Shown here piece by piece: positions 11,552 to 23,293 of a stretch of DNA of 64,000 nucleotides (its first letter is position 1; the number at the start of each line of letters is the position of its first letter). The position numbers and the translations under genes were made by a program. The notes under the pieces are model-generated. The model did no database searches and had not been told where the DNA came from. It worked only from the letters and a program-made list of their open reading frames with translations. This stretch comes from Paracoccaceae bacterium (GTDB lineage Bacteria; Pseudomonadota; Alphaproteobacteria; Rhodobacterales; Rhodobacteraceae), in NCBI GenBank assembly GCA_028150825.1, contig JAOGIM010000001.1, positions 124,001 to 188,000 on the forward strand, written 5' to 3'.

Positions 11552-12643
11552 ATGACGACTGCAGAAGACAGGCTAAACCTACTTCGCCAGATCATGGCGC
11601 AGGAAAATGTAACCCTCGTTACCCTTGGACCGGGTGCACACATGCAATGGCTTCTTGGCTTTCACCCCCATGCGGACGAACGCCCTTGCCTTCTATGCAT
11701 CAGCCACAATGGATCTGCTTTTTTAATGCCCGCGCTTAATGCCGAAGGAATACGAGAAAGTACCGACCTAACATTTTATGAATGGGACGATGCAGCGGGT
11801 CCGAACAGCGCGCTACAACACCTTTTGACAGATCTTAAAGTAGGCGGAAAGGCGAACCTTGCCCTAGATGAAACAATGCGGGCTGATTTTGCCGCTCTTA
11901 TTCAAAAGGCTTTGCCGCAGGCCAGAAGACAGTTTTTGACGTCAACTGTAGGAGCTTTGCGCATGCGCAAGGATGATGACGAATACAAACGCCTTAAGCG
12001 CAATGCAAAGATTGCAGATAATGCGATGCAGGCAGCATGGCAGGTGCTCAAGGCTGGCATGCGTGAAAATGACGTTGCAGCAGTTATTCAAAAATCCTTT
12101 GCAGATCAAGGTGCGGAAGCCAAATTCCATATTATTGGAGCTTCAAAAAATGGTGCCTATCCACATCATCAGACTGGCGACACGATCCTGAAAGAAGGTG
12201 ATGCACTCGTGATGGATATCGGTGGCACAAGTGAAGGCTATTTCAGCGATATCACGCGCATGGTCGTCTTGAGTGAGCCACCAGAGGGTTATAATCTCAT
12301 TCACCAGACTGTTGATCGCGCTGTCAAGGCCGCGTTACAAGCGGCTAGACCCGGCGTACGCGCCTGCAATGTCGACGCGGCTGCACGTGGTGTCATTACA
12401 GATGCGGGATACGGCGAATATTTTGTGCATCGCACAGGCCATGGCCTTGGCAGCGAAGTTCACGAACAACCCTATCTCACCTCAACATCTGAAACAGTAC
12501 TAGAGGAAGGTATGGTATTTTCAATTGAACCGGGTATTTATTTACCAGGTCGCTTTGGCGTCAGACTAGAAGAAATCGTTATTCTGCGCTCAGACGGCCC
12601 AGAAATACTTTCGGAGTTACCGCGAACTTTGAACATCCTTTAA
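11552..12643 (+). CDS. M24-family Xaa-Pro peptidase
   Basis: VMDIGGTSEGYFSDITRM, HRTGHGLGSEVHEQPYL, VFSIEPGIYLPGRFGVRLEE metallopeptidase motifs. Confidence 0.93.
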   Translation: MTTAEDRLNLLRQIMAQENVTLVTLGPGAHMQWLLGFHPHADERPCLLCISHNGSAFLMPALNAEGIRESTDLTFYEWDDAAGPNSALQHLLTDLKVGGKANLALDETMRADFAALIQKALPQARRQFLTSTVGALRMRKDDDEYKRLKRNAKIADNAMQAAWQVLKAGMRENDVAAVIQKSFADQGAEAKFHIIGASKNGAYPHHQTGDTILKEGDALVMDIGGTSEGYFSDITRMVVLSEPPEGYNLIHQTVDRAVKAALQAARPGVRACNVDAAARGVITDAGYGEYFVHRTGHGLGSEVHEQPYLTSTSETVLEEGMVFSIEPGIYLPGRFGVRLEEIVILRSDGPEILSELPRTLNIL

Positions 12644-12774
12644 AAACACAATGCACAACTTCGATGACCTAAAATTTACCTAATTTTTGGTTAATTTTTG
12701 ATGTTACCGATGCACTGTATTCTAAGCCAACATTTAGCCATCTTCATATAGTCCACGATTTATAGGTCCTGAGC

Positions 12775-14124
12775 CTAAATCGCGCATGCCTCAGTCACCG
12801 ACCGAACAACATCATCGACCACTTGGTGCAGGAGAGTATCACTTTCGCATTCGGCCATGACTCGTATAAGGGGTTCAGTACCTGATTTTCGAATAAGCAA
12901 ACGGCCCTTTCCGTGTAAGCTGCCTTCAGCATGGCTAATGGCCTGTTTCACACTGTGCATTTCCAGTGGATCTCGGCCTAACATGTAACGAACATTTTTT
13001 AAAAGCTGGGGAACGGGTTGAAAAACACCCAAAAGCTGGCTTGCCGGTTGACCAGTACGGATAATTTCTGCCAAAAATTGTAACCCTGCCATCAACCCAT
13101 CGCCAGTCGTGGAATAATCGCTCATCACAATATGTCCGGACTGTTCTCCACCAAGATTAAATCCACCTTCGCGCATTCTCTCAACGACGTATCGATCACC
13201 AACTTTCGTACGCTCAAGGGAAATTCCTTGAGCGTTCAAATATCGTTCAAGCCCCAGGTTAGACATCACAGTTGTTACTAGAGCCTGCCCATTCAGCCTG
13301 TCCTCGCCAGCCCATCTTTGCGCCAATAGCGCCATAAGCTGGTCACCGTCGGCAACCTTGCCATACTCATCAATGATGATCAGACGATCCGCATCACCGT
13401 CTAGACACAATCCGACGTCTGCATTGTGCACAATCACTGTTTCAGCTGCAATCTGGGGATATATCGAACCGCATTTAGCATTAATATTGCGTCCGTTAGG
13501 GCTGACCCCAATTGGGATAACCTCAGCACCAAGCTCCCATAAAACTTCAGGAGCTGCCCGATAAGCAGCCCCATTGGCACAGTCAATCACAACCTTTATT
13601 CCGTCCAGACGCATGCCAGCGGGGAAAGTTGATTTTGCCCGCTCTACATAGCGAAATAATCCATCATCAATTCTTTGCGCCCGCCCAATTTTATCCGAGG
13701 GTGCCAGTTTAAATCCAATTTCCAGAAGCTCTTGGATCTCACTCTCAACCTGATCGGATAATTTAAATCCATCGGGACCAAAAAGTTTAATGCCATTATC
13801 ACGAAACTGATTGTGGCTTGCAGATACCATAATACCCAGATCCGCCCGCATTGAAGGTGTCAGTAACCCCACCGCCGGCGTTGGGACAGGTCCAAGAAGC
13901 AATACATCCATCCCAGCAGAAGTTAACCCTGCAGTAAGAGCATTTTCAAACATGTAGCCAGATTGACGGGTATCTTTTCCGATCACAACGCGTTTGGCAT
14001 GGGCGGATTTCGTACCAAAGTAATTACCAACCGCCGCGCCTAGTCGCAACGCTATTTCCGCAGTCATGGGGTACGCATTCGCTTCGCCTCGAACACCATC
14101 TGTTCCAAATATGCTATGTCCCAT
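12775..14124 (-). CDS. glmM: Phosphoglucosamine mutase
   Basis: [61 protein letters not shown] overlaps the folP stop codon. Confidence 0.97.
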   Translation of the reverse strand: MGHSIFGTDGVRGEANAYPMTAEIALRLGAAVGNYFGTKSAHAKRVVIGKDTRQSGYMFENALTAGLTSAGMDVLLLGPVPTPAVGLLTPSMRADLGIMVSASHNQFRDNGIKLFGPDGFKLSDQVESEIQELLEIGFKLAPSDKIGRAQRIDDGLFRYVERAKSTFPAGMRLDGIKVVIDCANGAAYRAAPEVLWELGAEVIPIGVSPNGRNINAKCGSIYPQIAAETVIVHNADVGLCLDGDADRLIIIDEYGKVADGDQLMALLAQRWAGEDRLNGQALVTTVMSNLGLERYLNAQGISLERTKVGDRYVVERMREGGFNLGGEQSGHIVMSDYSTTGDGLMAGLQFLAEIIRTGQPASQLLGVFQPVPQLLKNVRYMLGRDPLEMHSVKQAISHAEGSLHGKGRLLIRKSGTEPLIRVMAECESDTLLHQVVDDVVRSVTEACAI

Positions 14125-15134
14125 TACTTTATCCCAAACATAATCGTTTGCCACATGTCAAAAGCCTGTCGCGTTTCTCTCACATCGTGAACCCTAAATA
14201 TTTGCACTCCCTGCGAAACTCCAGTTAAAGCCGCAGAAACAGACCCAATAACCCTGCCTTCTGCTACATTTTCTTGGGTGATTTTACCAATAAATCCTTT
14301 ACGTGATACCCCAAGAAGTAAAGGCACACCCAGACTGTGAAAAAGCGAAATTTTATTCAGCAAAGCAAGATTGTGCGCCATTGTCTTGCCAAAACCAATG
14401 CCAGGGTCAGCAATGATGCAATTGCGAGCAATCCCTTGCCTGTTCAGACGATTGATCTGATCATCGAGAAAGTCATAAACATCCAAGACAACATCGTCAT
14501 ACAGAGGATTATCTTGCATCGTTTCCGGAAGTCCCTGCGAATGCATAACACAGACAGGCAAATTTTCTTTGGCACAAAAGGGTGCAAGATCGGGGTCAAA
14601 TGTAAGGCCGGAGACATCGTTGACAAGCGCAGCACCACTTTCAACAGCGGCTCGGGCAACAGCGGCTTTGCGAGTATCTATAGAGACTGCGACTTTTGTT
14701 TTAGCACAAATGTTGCGAATGACTGAGGCAGTCCTTTTAATTTCAAGAGCGGCAGATATTTTTTTGGCGCCCGGTCGAGTTGATTCACCACCAACATCGA
14801 TAATGTCTGCACCATTTTGCAACATATTTTCTGCCTGAAACACTGCACTTGCAGGATCGTCAAAACTTCCACCATCAGAAAAACTATCGGGTGTTACATT
14901 TAAGACGCCCATAATACAGCAGTTTGTTAATTCCATTCCAGCCAATTTGGGCCTTGGATCGACAAGCCGATTCAGCCACTTTTGCGGTAATTCTTTCGCC
15001 GGGATCATCTCGGAGGGCTTACCTCGCGCAAGCCGCTCAACTGAGTTAAACCACAGCCGGCCCTGCCCAAGAAAGAACGCGTCTTTCGGTTTATCCACAT
15101 TAGATATCAGAATTGGTCTGAAGTAATCCTTCAT
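14124..15134 (-). CDS. folP: Dihydropteroate synthase
   Basis: [44 protein letters not shown]. Confidence 0.96.
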   Translation of the reverse strand: MKDYFRPILISNVDKPKDAFFLGQGRLWFNSVERLARGKPSEMIPAKELPQKWLNRLVDPRPKLAGMELTNCCIMGVLNVTPDSFSDGGSFDDPASAVFQAENMLQNGADIIDVGGESTRPGAKKISAALEIKRTASVIRNICAKTKVAVSIDTRKAAVARAAVESGAALVNDVSGLTFDPDLAPFCAKENLPVCVMHSQGLPETMQDNPLYDDVVLDVYDFLDDQINRLNRQGIARNCIIADPGIGFGKTMAHNLALLNKISLFHSLGVPLLLGVSRKGFIGKITQENVAEGRVIGSVSAALTGVSQGVQIFRVHDVRETRQAFDMWQTIMFGIK

Positions 15135-15172
15135 AAGTTGCTCTTGCCGCAAAAGCCAACAGTTTGCAACAA

Positions 15173-16093
15173 TTACAAAGCATCTCGTTCAAGTGAAAGC
15201 GCTCGGATGGTAAAATTTTGCTCTTCAGTCATAAAGTCGCCCAAAACTTGAAGCTCTTTCGCTTGTAACCTTTGTGCCAACCAAGATGCCAAGGCAACAG
15301 TGTCAGCGACCGGAAATGATGGGGCCTGTGTTGCGTCAAGAACCATTTTAGAGGGCGCCCAAACGCTTATTTTATCATTTTTCATCGCCCAATCGAGCTC
15401 TGTTTTAGTTTCAATAACCATACAACGATTATCCCGTGACGCGAGCATCCAAGCATTTTGCTCAATTGCCAACAACTCGATTCGGCGGTCTACTAATGCG
15501 TGCGCGGTCAAAGTGGGTACTTTCTCTGGCAAACCAACACAAAGCACACTTGGGCTAATATGAGCACTAAGATCATCTAACCAGCGAACAAGATTTTTCG
15601 AATTGATCGCAGCATTGCTAAGATAAATAATGCCTGGTTGCGGCGTATCTATTGCTTCAATCGTACTATCTTTTGCGAGATCATCTTTACTGCGAACAAT
15701 CTCAACTCCCAAAGCACCCGGCCCACGATCGAGCTTTTCGATACGAACAAAAGTTCGTATGGCCTGAGGCTCTTGCAAAATTCGCTCTGCCACGCGCGCT
15801 GCCAATGTTTCCAAAAGATTAAATCGTTCTACCGTCAACTCAAAGGCAATCGCTTCTGTGACCTTGTCATAGGACAATATCCGATCTACGTCATCGCCTA
15901 CTAAATGCGCAGGACGAACTTCAACAACGATATTAAAACAGACCCTCTGAGTGGTTCCTCGCTCTTGCTGAAATGCTCCAATTTCGACTTCTACTGTATG
16001 ATCACGCAGTGAAATTCGATCATAGGCCGTCAGTGAGCTCGCCTCTGCGCGCTCTACGGGATGTTCAAACGCCAACCGAATTTCATTTGTCAT
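15173..16093 (-). CDS. folB: Dihydroneopterin aldolase with about 170-aa C-terminal extension
   Basis: ISLRDHTVEVEIGAFQQERGTTQRVCFNIVVEV...SYDKVTEAI...LLETLAARVAERIL; C-terminal region outside the DHNA domain. Confidence 0.88.
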   Translation of the reverse strand: MTNEIRLAFEHPVERAEASSLTAYDRISLRDHTVEVEIGAFQQERGTTQRVCFNIVVEVRPAHLVGDDVDRILSYDKVTEAIAFELTVERFNLLETLAARVAERILQEPQAIRTFVRIEKLDRGPGALGVEIVRSKDDLAKDSTIEAIDTPQPGIIYLSNAAINSKNLVRWLDDLSAHISPSVLCVGLPEKVPTLTAHALVDRRIELLAIEQNAWMLASRDNRCMVIETKTELDWAMKNDKISVWAPSKMVLDATQAPSFPVADTVALASWLAQRLQAKELQVLGDFMTEEQNFTIRALSLERDAL

Positions 16094-16205
16094 TGCTGAC
16101 AGCCCTTAATTGCAAAGCATGATCTAAGCTACAGGTTTTTCTCCTAATCTCACAATCCATGCACGTCATTTTGGGCTTCAACTGCGGCATTTCACGTCAA
16201 TCCTC

Positions 16206-16889
16206 TCAATTCTGAGAGTCCAAATTCACATCTGTATAAAAATAATGCTGGCCAATAGATGCCGTTTTGTGAAACTTTTTTGACCAACGTGGAGACACGT
16301 TTTGACTATGGTAAAAGGTTGCGCCAGTCGTCAATTTCCTAGGAGCACCGCGCAACATAATTTTTGCTATTTTACCTGAAATTTCAAAGGCTTGTTTTTC
16401 ATCCACGATTTCAAATCGACCATCACACATATAGCTAAACTGACACTTGTGTCGCTTGGAACTGCCTTGATTGACAACTCCGCAAACAGAATTTGGGAAA
16501 TCCTTACTATCCATACGGTTTAAGATAACTTCCGCTACTGCGAACTGTCCCTTAATGCTTTCACCGCGTGCCTCAAAATAGAGCGCTTGCGCTAAACAAT
16601 ACCATTGCTTCCCTCCTTTTTGCATCGGCAAAAGGTTCAAATGGCTTTCCGAATAAATTCTATTGTGATCCAAGTTTGTTGCGCTGATTAGCCATTTTAA
16701 TCGCAATTTTGGCATATCGGCGCGATACTTCTGATCCAAATTAAAAATATCATTAATCACAGCCTTGTTGGCATCAGACATAGCAATATTTGGCAGTAAG
16801 ACACTTAAAATTGTCAATTTGATTAAATTCAATAAAATACGGAATGACATAACGTCTATTTTCGTCTCGCTAGGCTTCTCAAAGGCCAT
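16206..16889 (-). CDS. SleB-like cell wall hydrolase
   Basis: [47 protein letters not shown]...CQFSYMCDG. Confidence 0.88.
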   Translation of the reverse strand: MAFEKPSETKIDVMSFRILLNLIKLTILSVLLPNIAMSDANKAVINDIFNLDQKYRADMPKLRLKWLISATNLDHNRIYSESHLNLLPMQKGGKQWYCLAQALYFEARGESIKGQFAVAEVILNRMDSKDFPNSVCGVVNQGSSKRHKCQFSYMCDGRFEIVDEKQAFEISGKIAKIMLRGAPRKLTTGATFYHSQNVSPRWSKKFHKTASIGQHYFYTDVNLDSQN

Positions 16890-16925
16890 TAGATCAGCCT
16901 TGTCACTACAAATATTTGAGCCTGC

Positions 16926-19481
16926 TTATGACGTTCGACTAGAGATTGCAAGCTGGGCAGCGGCTAGGCGGGCAACTGGCACACGAAATGGCGAACAAGA
17001 CACATAATCAAAGCCGTATGTTCGACAAAAGGCAATAGCTTCAGGACTTCCACCATGCTCGCCACAAATTGAAACAACGATCTCAGGATTAGCCTTTCTT
17101 GCGCGTTCGACGCCCAGCATCAAAAGTTCACCAACGCCATCCGTATCCAGCGTATGAAACGGATCTTCTGGAAAGACCTCTTGCTGAACATAGGCGGCCA
17201 TAAATCGACCCGCATCATCACGCGATAGACCGTACGTCATTTGGGTCAGGTCGTTTGTTCCAAAGCTTAGGAATGACGAGTTCGAGGCTATTTCATTTGC
17301 GCGCAGCGCTGCCCTAGGCGTTTCAACCATCACACCAAGCTTGAAATCAAAATCTACGCCCTTCTTAGTCCGCACATCTGCTGCAACAGCTTCGATGCGA
17401 GATTTCACAAGTTCCACTTCACGCTTTGCGCTAACCAAAGGGATCATAATTTCTGGGATAATTAGTTCCCTGTCATGGCTAGCTTCTATTGTCGCCTCAA
17501 AAATCGCACGCACTTGCATTTCATAGATTTCAGGGACAGTAATTCCAAGACGAACTCCTCGAAGGCCGAGCATGGGATTATATTCTTTCATGCTCTCTAC
17601 GCGCCGCGTGACATCTGATAGAGGAAGGTCCAGCGCCTCAGCGAGGTCGCGCAAACCTGCCCGATCAGATGGCAAAAATTCATGCAATGGTGGATCAAAC
17701 AAACGGATACAGACCGGCATAGCCTCCATAATACGGAATAGCTCCATAAAATCAGCTTTCTGCATTGGCAAAAGACGATCCAGAACCGCCTCGCGTTCAG
17801 TGCGAGTATTAGCAAATATCATTTCCTGCATGACCGTCATGCGATCTGCTTGAAAAAACATATGTTCCGTCCGGCAAAGTCCTATGCCGCGAGCACTAAA
17901 ATTACGCGCCGTTTGGGCATCAGCAGCCGTATCTGCGTTGGCTCTTATTTCGATGTCACATGCCTCCTCTGCCCATTGCATCAAAGTTCGAAAAGGCTCC
18001 TCTAGAGACGCTTCTACCATCTTGCTCTGGCCAGCCAAGATCTGACCGTTGGTTCCATCGACCGTGATCATTTCACCTTCTTCAAAAATGCGCCCATCTC
18101 CTGAAAGAAGCTGTTTCTTTTGAATATGAAACCGAATTGAACTTGCACCAACAATACAAGGTACACCCATTCCCCGACCAATCACGGCCGCATGGCTGGT
18201 CATTCCACCACGTTCAGTCAAGACGGCGTTCGCGGCGTACATTCCGCGAATATCTTCAGGGCTAGTTTCACGTCTTACAAGGATACAGGGTTCTTCACGC
18301 GACTTGCATGCAAGAGCCGCCTCCGCTGTAAAAACGATCTGGCCCGAGGCGGCACCCGGACTTGCGGCAATACCACTACCAATCACATCTCGGTTTGCAT
18401 CTGGAGCTATTTGGCGATGCAGCAATTCCCCCAAAGCGTGCGGTTCGATACGCATCAAAGCCTCTTCTTTGGGGATAATACCCCAATCTGCCAATGAGAC
18501 TGCAATCCGAACGGCTGCAGGTGCGAGACGCGCAATTTTAATCCCGTCTAGAATATACAAATTTCCATCTTCTATCGTGAATTCGATTTGCATCTCTTCA
18601 CGCAAGCGATGGCGCATTAATTCAGCTTGTGCTTTTAAGGTCTCAAATATCTTGGGTGCGACTTCTTCCAAGGAATTACCGCGCGGATCCCGCGTCAGGT
18701 ATAGGGCGCCTTGTTCTTGGGCCAAGGCATCGCGCCACTGGCTTTGACGTCGGTATCTTCCAGTTATCTGTGGCATGCCTGTATCGCTATTGACCAATTG
18801 TAACACGCCCGAGCCACATTCTCCCTTGCCGATTCCATAGACCATTTTTTGGACGACCAACCCTAGCCCCGCATCGGTAGGCGCACCCTTAGCCTGGCGC
18901 AAAAGACGCGCGGTAGTACCTTCCCAGGCACGTGCCATAGAGCGTAAAACCTCAGCCAATTGTATAGATTTGTCCTGAGGAAAAGGTTCTTCCGTTTCAT
19001 TCTCATAGGCGCGTAAAGCCGCGATAACAGCCTCTTCGTCCTGACCATTGATGTGATCAAACATTTCAGGATCAAGGCGCGCAACATGCACTGAATAACC
19101 CTGCACAAAGCGCAAATAAATTTTAGCCGCAGCTTGTGACCCCAGCATTGCGGACAACTGCCCAAACCGCTCATCATTCATGCCGATATTCAAAACTGCC
19201 CCTGGACCACCCCAATCCGAACTTTCCGAAGAAGGTCGAACGCAAAGTAAATCATCTGTTTCAAAATTATCTAGGATTTTAACAATGCTAGGCACTTCGT
19301 TGGCAGCGATTTTGTGGACCATATCAAACGACAGCGCAACTGTACATGGAACGGGCAGATCAAGACGAACCAACCGCTGTAAACACTTTGCCCGTCCCCC
19401 ATGTGTGGGGGCCGTTATGGGCGCAGTTTGCGTTACTAAAGCAATGTTGGAACAGTTTTGCTGCATTGCGGCACCTTTCAT
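16926..19481 (-). CDS. ppdK: Pyruvate, phosphate dikinase-type enzyme (851 aa)
   Basis: TERGGMTSHAAVIGRGMGVPCIVG phospho-His motif; GIGLCRTEHMFF; LSFGTNDLTQMTYGLSRDD. Confidence 0.92.
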   Translation of the reverse strand: MKGAAMQQNCSNIALVTQTAPITAPTHGGRAKCLQRLVRLDLPVPCTVALSFDMVHKIAANEVPSIVKILDNFETDDLLCVRPSSESSDWGGPGAVLNIGMNDERFGQLSAMLGSQAAAKIYLRFVQGYSVHVARLDPEMFDHINGQDEEAVIAALRAYENETEEPFPQDKSIQLAEVLRSMARAWEGTTARLLRQAKGAPTDAGLGLVVQKMVYGIGKGECGSGVLQLVNSDTGMPQITGRYRRQSQWRDALAQEQGALYLTRDPRGNSLEEVAPKIFETLKAQAELMRHRLREEMQIEFTIEDGNLYILDGIKIARLAPAAVRIAVSLADWGIIPKEEALMRIEPHALGELLHRQIAPDANRDVIGSGIAASPGAASGQIVFTAEAALACKSREEPCILVRRETSPEDIRGMYAANAVLTERGGMTSHAAVIGRGMGVPCIVGASSIRFHIQKKQLLSGDGRIFEEGEMITVDGTNGQILAGQSKMVEASLEEPFRTLMQWAEEACDIEIRANADTAADAQTARNFSARGIGLCRTEHMFFQADRMTVMQEMIFANTRTEREAVLDRLLPMQKADFMELFRIMEAMPVCIRLFDPPLHEFLPSDRAGLRDLAEALDLPLSDVTRRVESMKEYNPMLGLRGVRLGITVPEIYEMQVRAIFEATIEASHDRELIIPEIMIPLVSAKREVELVKSRIEAVAADVRTKKGVDFDFKLGVMVETPRAALRANEIASNSSFLSFGTNDLTQMTYGLSRDDAGRFMAAYVQQEVFPEDPFHTLDTDGVGELLMLGVERARKANPEIVVSICGEHGGSPEAIAFCRTYGFDYVSCSPFRVPVARLAAAQLAISSRTS

Positions 19482-19557
19482 TCTTCACTGCAGCTTATAG
19501 CGAACATAGTTTTGATCAAGAAAAAGCTTGACCACTCTGGCATTGGCCTGAGTAGGC

Positions 19558-21618
19558 TCACCCTTCGATCCGCGATAGATCCGCAACTGCAAGACACACA
19601 GAGCGCATTTTGCTCAAAAGATTGAGCCGGTTACGCCTGATCACCTGCTTATCGGTGTTAACCTGAACACCTTCAAAGAAGCCGTCAACTGGTGCTCTTA
19701 AAGACGCCAGACTTTTCATTGCTAGCGTAAAATCCTGAGCCTGAATAGCCTTTTTGATGACTGGTTCGTTTGTCTCCAGAGCTTTGAAAAGGGCGCGTTC
19801 TTCGTCGGTTTCTGCAAACTTGATATCTGCCCCATACGAATATTCTACACCATCGTTTTGTTCAGCCTGCATCACGATATTATTAGCACGTTTAAACCCT
19901 TGAAGCAGGTTTTCCCCGTCGACGGTCTCTAAGAATGCCGCAAGCGCACGAGCAAGCCGGGACACCATCATGAGGTCATCACTGCCCTCCATGGCAATTG
20001 CCGCATCGATGATATCGTGGCGAATATCTTGATCCCGAAGAAAAACCTTTAAACGATCATGAAAAAATCCAAGAAGGTTTTCTTTATCAGTATTAGGATA
20101 AGCTTTAGAAAACGCTGTAAGTAAAGGCAGAGCTAACTCATTTTCAAGCACTAATCTAATTACCCCAAGGGCGGCACGTCGCAATGCAAATGGATCCTTG
20201 CTTCCTGTGGGCTTCTCGTCAATCGTCCAGAAGGCGGTCAACTTGTCAATTTTATCAGCCAAAGCAACAGCGATTGAAACGGGCGCATCAGGAACTGCAT
20301 CCGATGGGCCCATCGGCGCATAATGTAGTTCACAAGCCTGAGCAATTTCGTCCGCCAAACCAGAAGCCTTACAGTAATAACTCCCCATTAACCCTTGTAG
20401 ATCAGGGAATTCATACACCATTTCAGAGGCAAGATCAGCTTTGACAACCAAGGCAGCCTCTTTGGCAAGAGCAGGATCTGCATTTGTAAAAGGCGCAAGG
20501 TCTTGGCTGAGACTGGCTAGTCTGGCAATCCGGTCAGCCTCACTGCCCAGTTTGTTATGAAAGGTCACATCTGCAAGCGTTGCCACCCAAGTTGCCATTC
20601 CATCAGCTTTGGCAACGCGCAAGTCATTTTCCCAGAAAAATTTGGCATCCGACAATCTTGCGGATAAAACCTTCTGGTTTCCTCTCAGGATTGTTTCGCC
20701 CTGATCTGCAGTTTCGCGATTGGCAACCGTAATAAAACGTTCAATGCGGCCTGTTTTGAGGTGGCGCAACGAAAAGAACTTTTGATGCTCTTTCATCGAC
20801 GTGCGCAAAACTTCGGGTGGAAGGTTAAGAAACACAGGTTCAATTGATCCCATGAGGACAACTGGCCATTCAACAAGGCCAGACACCTCAGCCAAGAGTG
20901 ACGGATCGCTGACCAACTCATGACCACATGCAAAAGCTTGATTTTCAGCCTCTTGCAAAATCATTTTTGACCGCTCTGCCGGGTCCAAAATAACATAGTT
21001 GCGTTTTAATTTTGCTTCATAATCCTCAAAGCCTGTGACCGAAAAAGGTTTGGGTGCCATAAACCTATGACCAGAAGTTTGATCAGAAGCCTTTAAGCCA
21101 TCAATCTCAAGGGGCACCACTTGAGCACCCACCTCGTTACTCAGCAAGCAGATAATCGCATGCAAAGGGCGCACCCAACGCAGGCTTCCAGCGCCCCAGC
21201 GCATAGACTTTGGCCAAGGGAATGTCCGCACTATTTTTTCAAGTAGCTCACCAATAATTGTAGTGGTGGAGCGCCCAGGCGTCTGGACGATTGCTAAATA
21301 GAATGGGCCTTTTTTACCATCGCGAACTTCCAAGGCTGCACGATCAAGACCCGTGCTGCGCAAGAAACCTTTCAACGCTTTCTCAGGCGCATCGACTCGC
21401 GGGCCTTTGCGCTCTTCGCGCACTGTTGGACTTTCGTCGGGCAAGCCTCGTACCGTCAGCACAAGCCGCCTTGGGGTCGAGAATGCAGCGGCTCCAGAAT
21501 AGGTCAGCCCAGCGTCAACCAATCCGTTGATCATCAGCTTTTTGAGATCCTCAGCAGCTTTGAGCTGCAAACGCGCGGGAATTTCTTCCGAGAATAATTC
21601 TATTAATAAGTCTGACAT
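19558..21618 (-). CDS. glyS: Glycine-tRNA ligase beta subunit
   Basis: MSDLLIELFSEEIPARLQLKAAEDL; DPFALRRAALGVIRLVLE; start refined. Confidence 0.96.
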   Translation of the reverse strand: MSDLLIELFSEEIPARLQLKAAEDLKKLMINGLVDAGLTYSGAAAFSTPRRLVLTVRGLPDESPTVREERKGPRVDAPEKALKGFLRSTGLDRAALEVRDGKKGPFYLAIVQTPGRSTTTIIGELLEKIVRTFPWPKSMRWGAGSLRWVRPLHAIICLLSNEVGAQVVPLEIDGLKASDQTSGHRFMAPKPFSVTGFEDYEAKLKRNYVILDPAERSKMILQEAENQAFACGHELVSDPSLLAEVSGLVEWPVVLMGSIEPVFLNLPPEVLRTSMKEHQKFFSLRHLKTGRIERFITVANRETADQGETILRGNQKVLSARLSDAKFFWENDLRVAKADGMATWVATLADVTFHNKLGSEADRIARLASLSQDLAPFTNADPALAKEAALVVKADLASEMVYEFPDLQGLMGSYYCKASGLADEIAQACELHYAPMGPSDAVPDAPVSIAVALADKIDKLTAFWTIDEKPTGSKDPFALRRAALGVIRLVLENELALPLLTAFSKAYPNTDKENLLGFFHDRLKVFLRDQDIRHDIIDAAIAMEGSDDLMMVSRLARALAAFLETVDGENLLQGFKRANNIVMQAEQNDGVEYSYGADIKFAETDEERALFKALETNEPVIKKAIQAQDFTLAMKSLASLRAPVDGFFEGVQVNTDKQVIRRNRLNLLSKMRSVCLAVADLSRIEG

Positions 21619-21619
21619 A

Positions 21620-22147
21620 TCATAGACTTTCTGGTGGTAGAGAGCATCCAGGAAACAAGGGTTTACCATCAAATGCACGCTTGCCACAATTGTTAATTCT
21701 ATTCCACGAGTAGCCCAATCCATTGGGCAGGATTGTAACAACGCGATCAATACCATATACGATATTCTCTATGGCTAGAAACGAAACGGCCTCTCCTGCC
21801 TCAATCTTTGATCCAAGCTCTTTTGCTTTAAAACATTTAAACCAAGACGGGGCGTTCAAAGGCACGGCATCATCTATTGTTTTGTAAACACTCCCTAGCT
21901 CGACCGGCGATTTGGAGCTCTGGAAACAGGCCCGATAGCGAATTGGAGAGCTTTTAGAGTCAATCGCTTGAAAGTTTGTATAGGCAATCGGTTCCGCGAT
22001 ACTGTTCAATTTTTTAGTCAAAACCACATCGGAAGATCCATTTGGTACAACCGCATCATAAAAGGCATAGACCTGAAGATAATACATACCACCGCCAGCC
22101 AATACCCCACACACGACAATAAAGCTGGCTAGAAATTTACCCATCAT
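21620..22147 (-). CDS. DUF6446-like protein between glyQ and glyS
   Basis: N-terminal TM helix, RYRACFQSS...WFKCFKA; gene position between glyQ and glyS. Confidence 0.65.
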   Translation of the reverse strand: MMGKFLASFIVVCGVLAGGGMYYLQVYAFYDAVVPNGSSDVVLTKKLNSIAEPIAYTNFQAIDSKSSPIRYRACFQSSKSPVELGSVYKTIDDAVPLNAPSWFKCFKAKELGSKIEAGEAVSFLAIENIVYGIDRVVTILPNGLGYSWNRINNCGKRAFDGKPLFPGCSLPPESL

Positions 22148-23067
22148 TGAAGCTTTCCTCCAGCTTCCGTAAGGACAAAGGCATCAGCACATTTTTTGGC
22201 CAACGCGCGAACCCTACCGATGTAGGCCTGCCGCTCCGTAACCGAGATTACGCCACGCGCATCCAGGAGGTTAAACAAATGGCTGGCCTTGATACATTGA
22301 TCGTATGCCGGGTGTGACATAATGATCTTTTTCCCAGTCTTGGGATCGATTTGCTCTTGGTCAAGGATGCTATTACACTCTATTTCCGCATCTTCAAAAT
22401 GGCGTAACAACATTTCTGTATTGGCCACATCAAAATTCCAGCGCGCATATTCCTGCTCAGTCTGCAGAAAAATATCTCCATAAGTCAGCGGGATCAGAGT
22501 TTGAGGATTATTAAACGGCATATCCATGACGTGATCAATGCTCAAGACATACATCGCCAATCGCTCAAGCCCATAAGTCAGCTCGCCCGATACAGGGTGG
22601 CAGTCATGTCCACCGACCTGTTGAAAATAAGTAAATTGAGATACTTCCATCCCGTCACACCAAACTTCCCAGCCTAAACCCGCTGCGCCGAGCGTTGGGC
22701 TTTCCCAATCGTCTTCGACAAACCGTATGTCATGCAGTTCCATGTCGATACCAATCGCTTCGAGCGAACGTAGATAAAGCTCCTGCAAATCTGGCGGACT
22801 TGGCTTGATGAGCACCTGATATTGATAGTAGTGCTGTAACCTGTTCGGATTTTCACCGTACCGCCCGTCCGTTGGCCTGCGCGAAGGCTGAACATAGGCA
22901 GCCGCCCACGGTCTCGATCCCAGTGAGCGCAAGGTCGTTGCAGGATGAAACGTTCCGGCACCTACTTCCATGTCATAGGGTTGCAAAACAGCGCAGCCCT
23001 TTGAAGACCAATACGCTTGAAGCCGCAATATTATGTCTTGAAAAGATTTAGAAACGTCTACTGTCAT
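22144..23067 (-). CDS. glyQ: Glycine-tRNA ligase alpha subunit
   Basis: [42 protein letters not shown]...; start refined to MTVDVSKSF. Confidence 0.97.
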   Translation of the reverse strand: MTVDVSKSFQDIILRLQAYWSSKGCAVLQPYDMEVGAGTFHPATTLRSLGSRPWAAAYVQPSRRPTDGRYGENPNRLQHYYQYQVLIKPSPPDLQELYLRSLEAIGIDMELHDIRFVEDDWESPTLGAAGLGWEVWCDGMEVSQFTYFQQVGGHDCHPVSGELTYGLERLAMYVLSIDHVMDMPFNNPQTLIPLTYGDIFLQTEQEYARWNFDVANTEMLLRHFEDAEIECNSILDQEQIDPKTGKKIIMSHPAYDQCIKASHLFNLLDARGVISVTERQAYIGRVRALAKKCADAFVLTEAGGKLQ

Positions 23068-23293
23068 TTTTCTGCCTGCCACATGGAAAAGCCTGTGCCT
23101 CTCATTAGGCAAACAACGACCAAGGGTCAATCAATCCAGAGCAATGATTATAGCATTCGCGTCATATCCCAAAAGAAATCACACATATCACTGGCAAACT
23201 TCTTTGACGCACTATAAATAGCTTAACGAGGCGCGATGATTTTCATTGAATCCGGTGAGAGATTCTTCGAAACCCGAAAATTGGAGTTATAGT

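Noticed and set aside
16926-19481. PEP-synthase-like gene as a novel rifampicin-phosphotransferase-type resistance gene
   Set aside because: Domain order and motifs fit pyruvate phosphate dikinase (ATP-grasp, phospho-His, PEP/pyruvate TIM barrel) without any resistance context.
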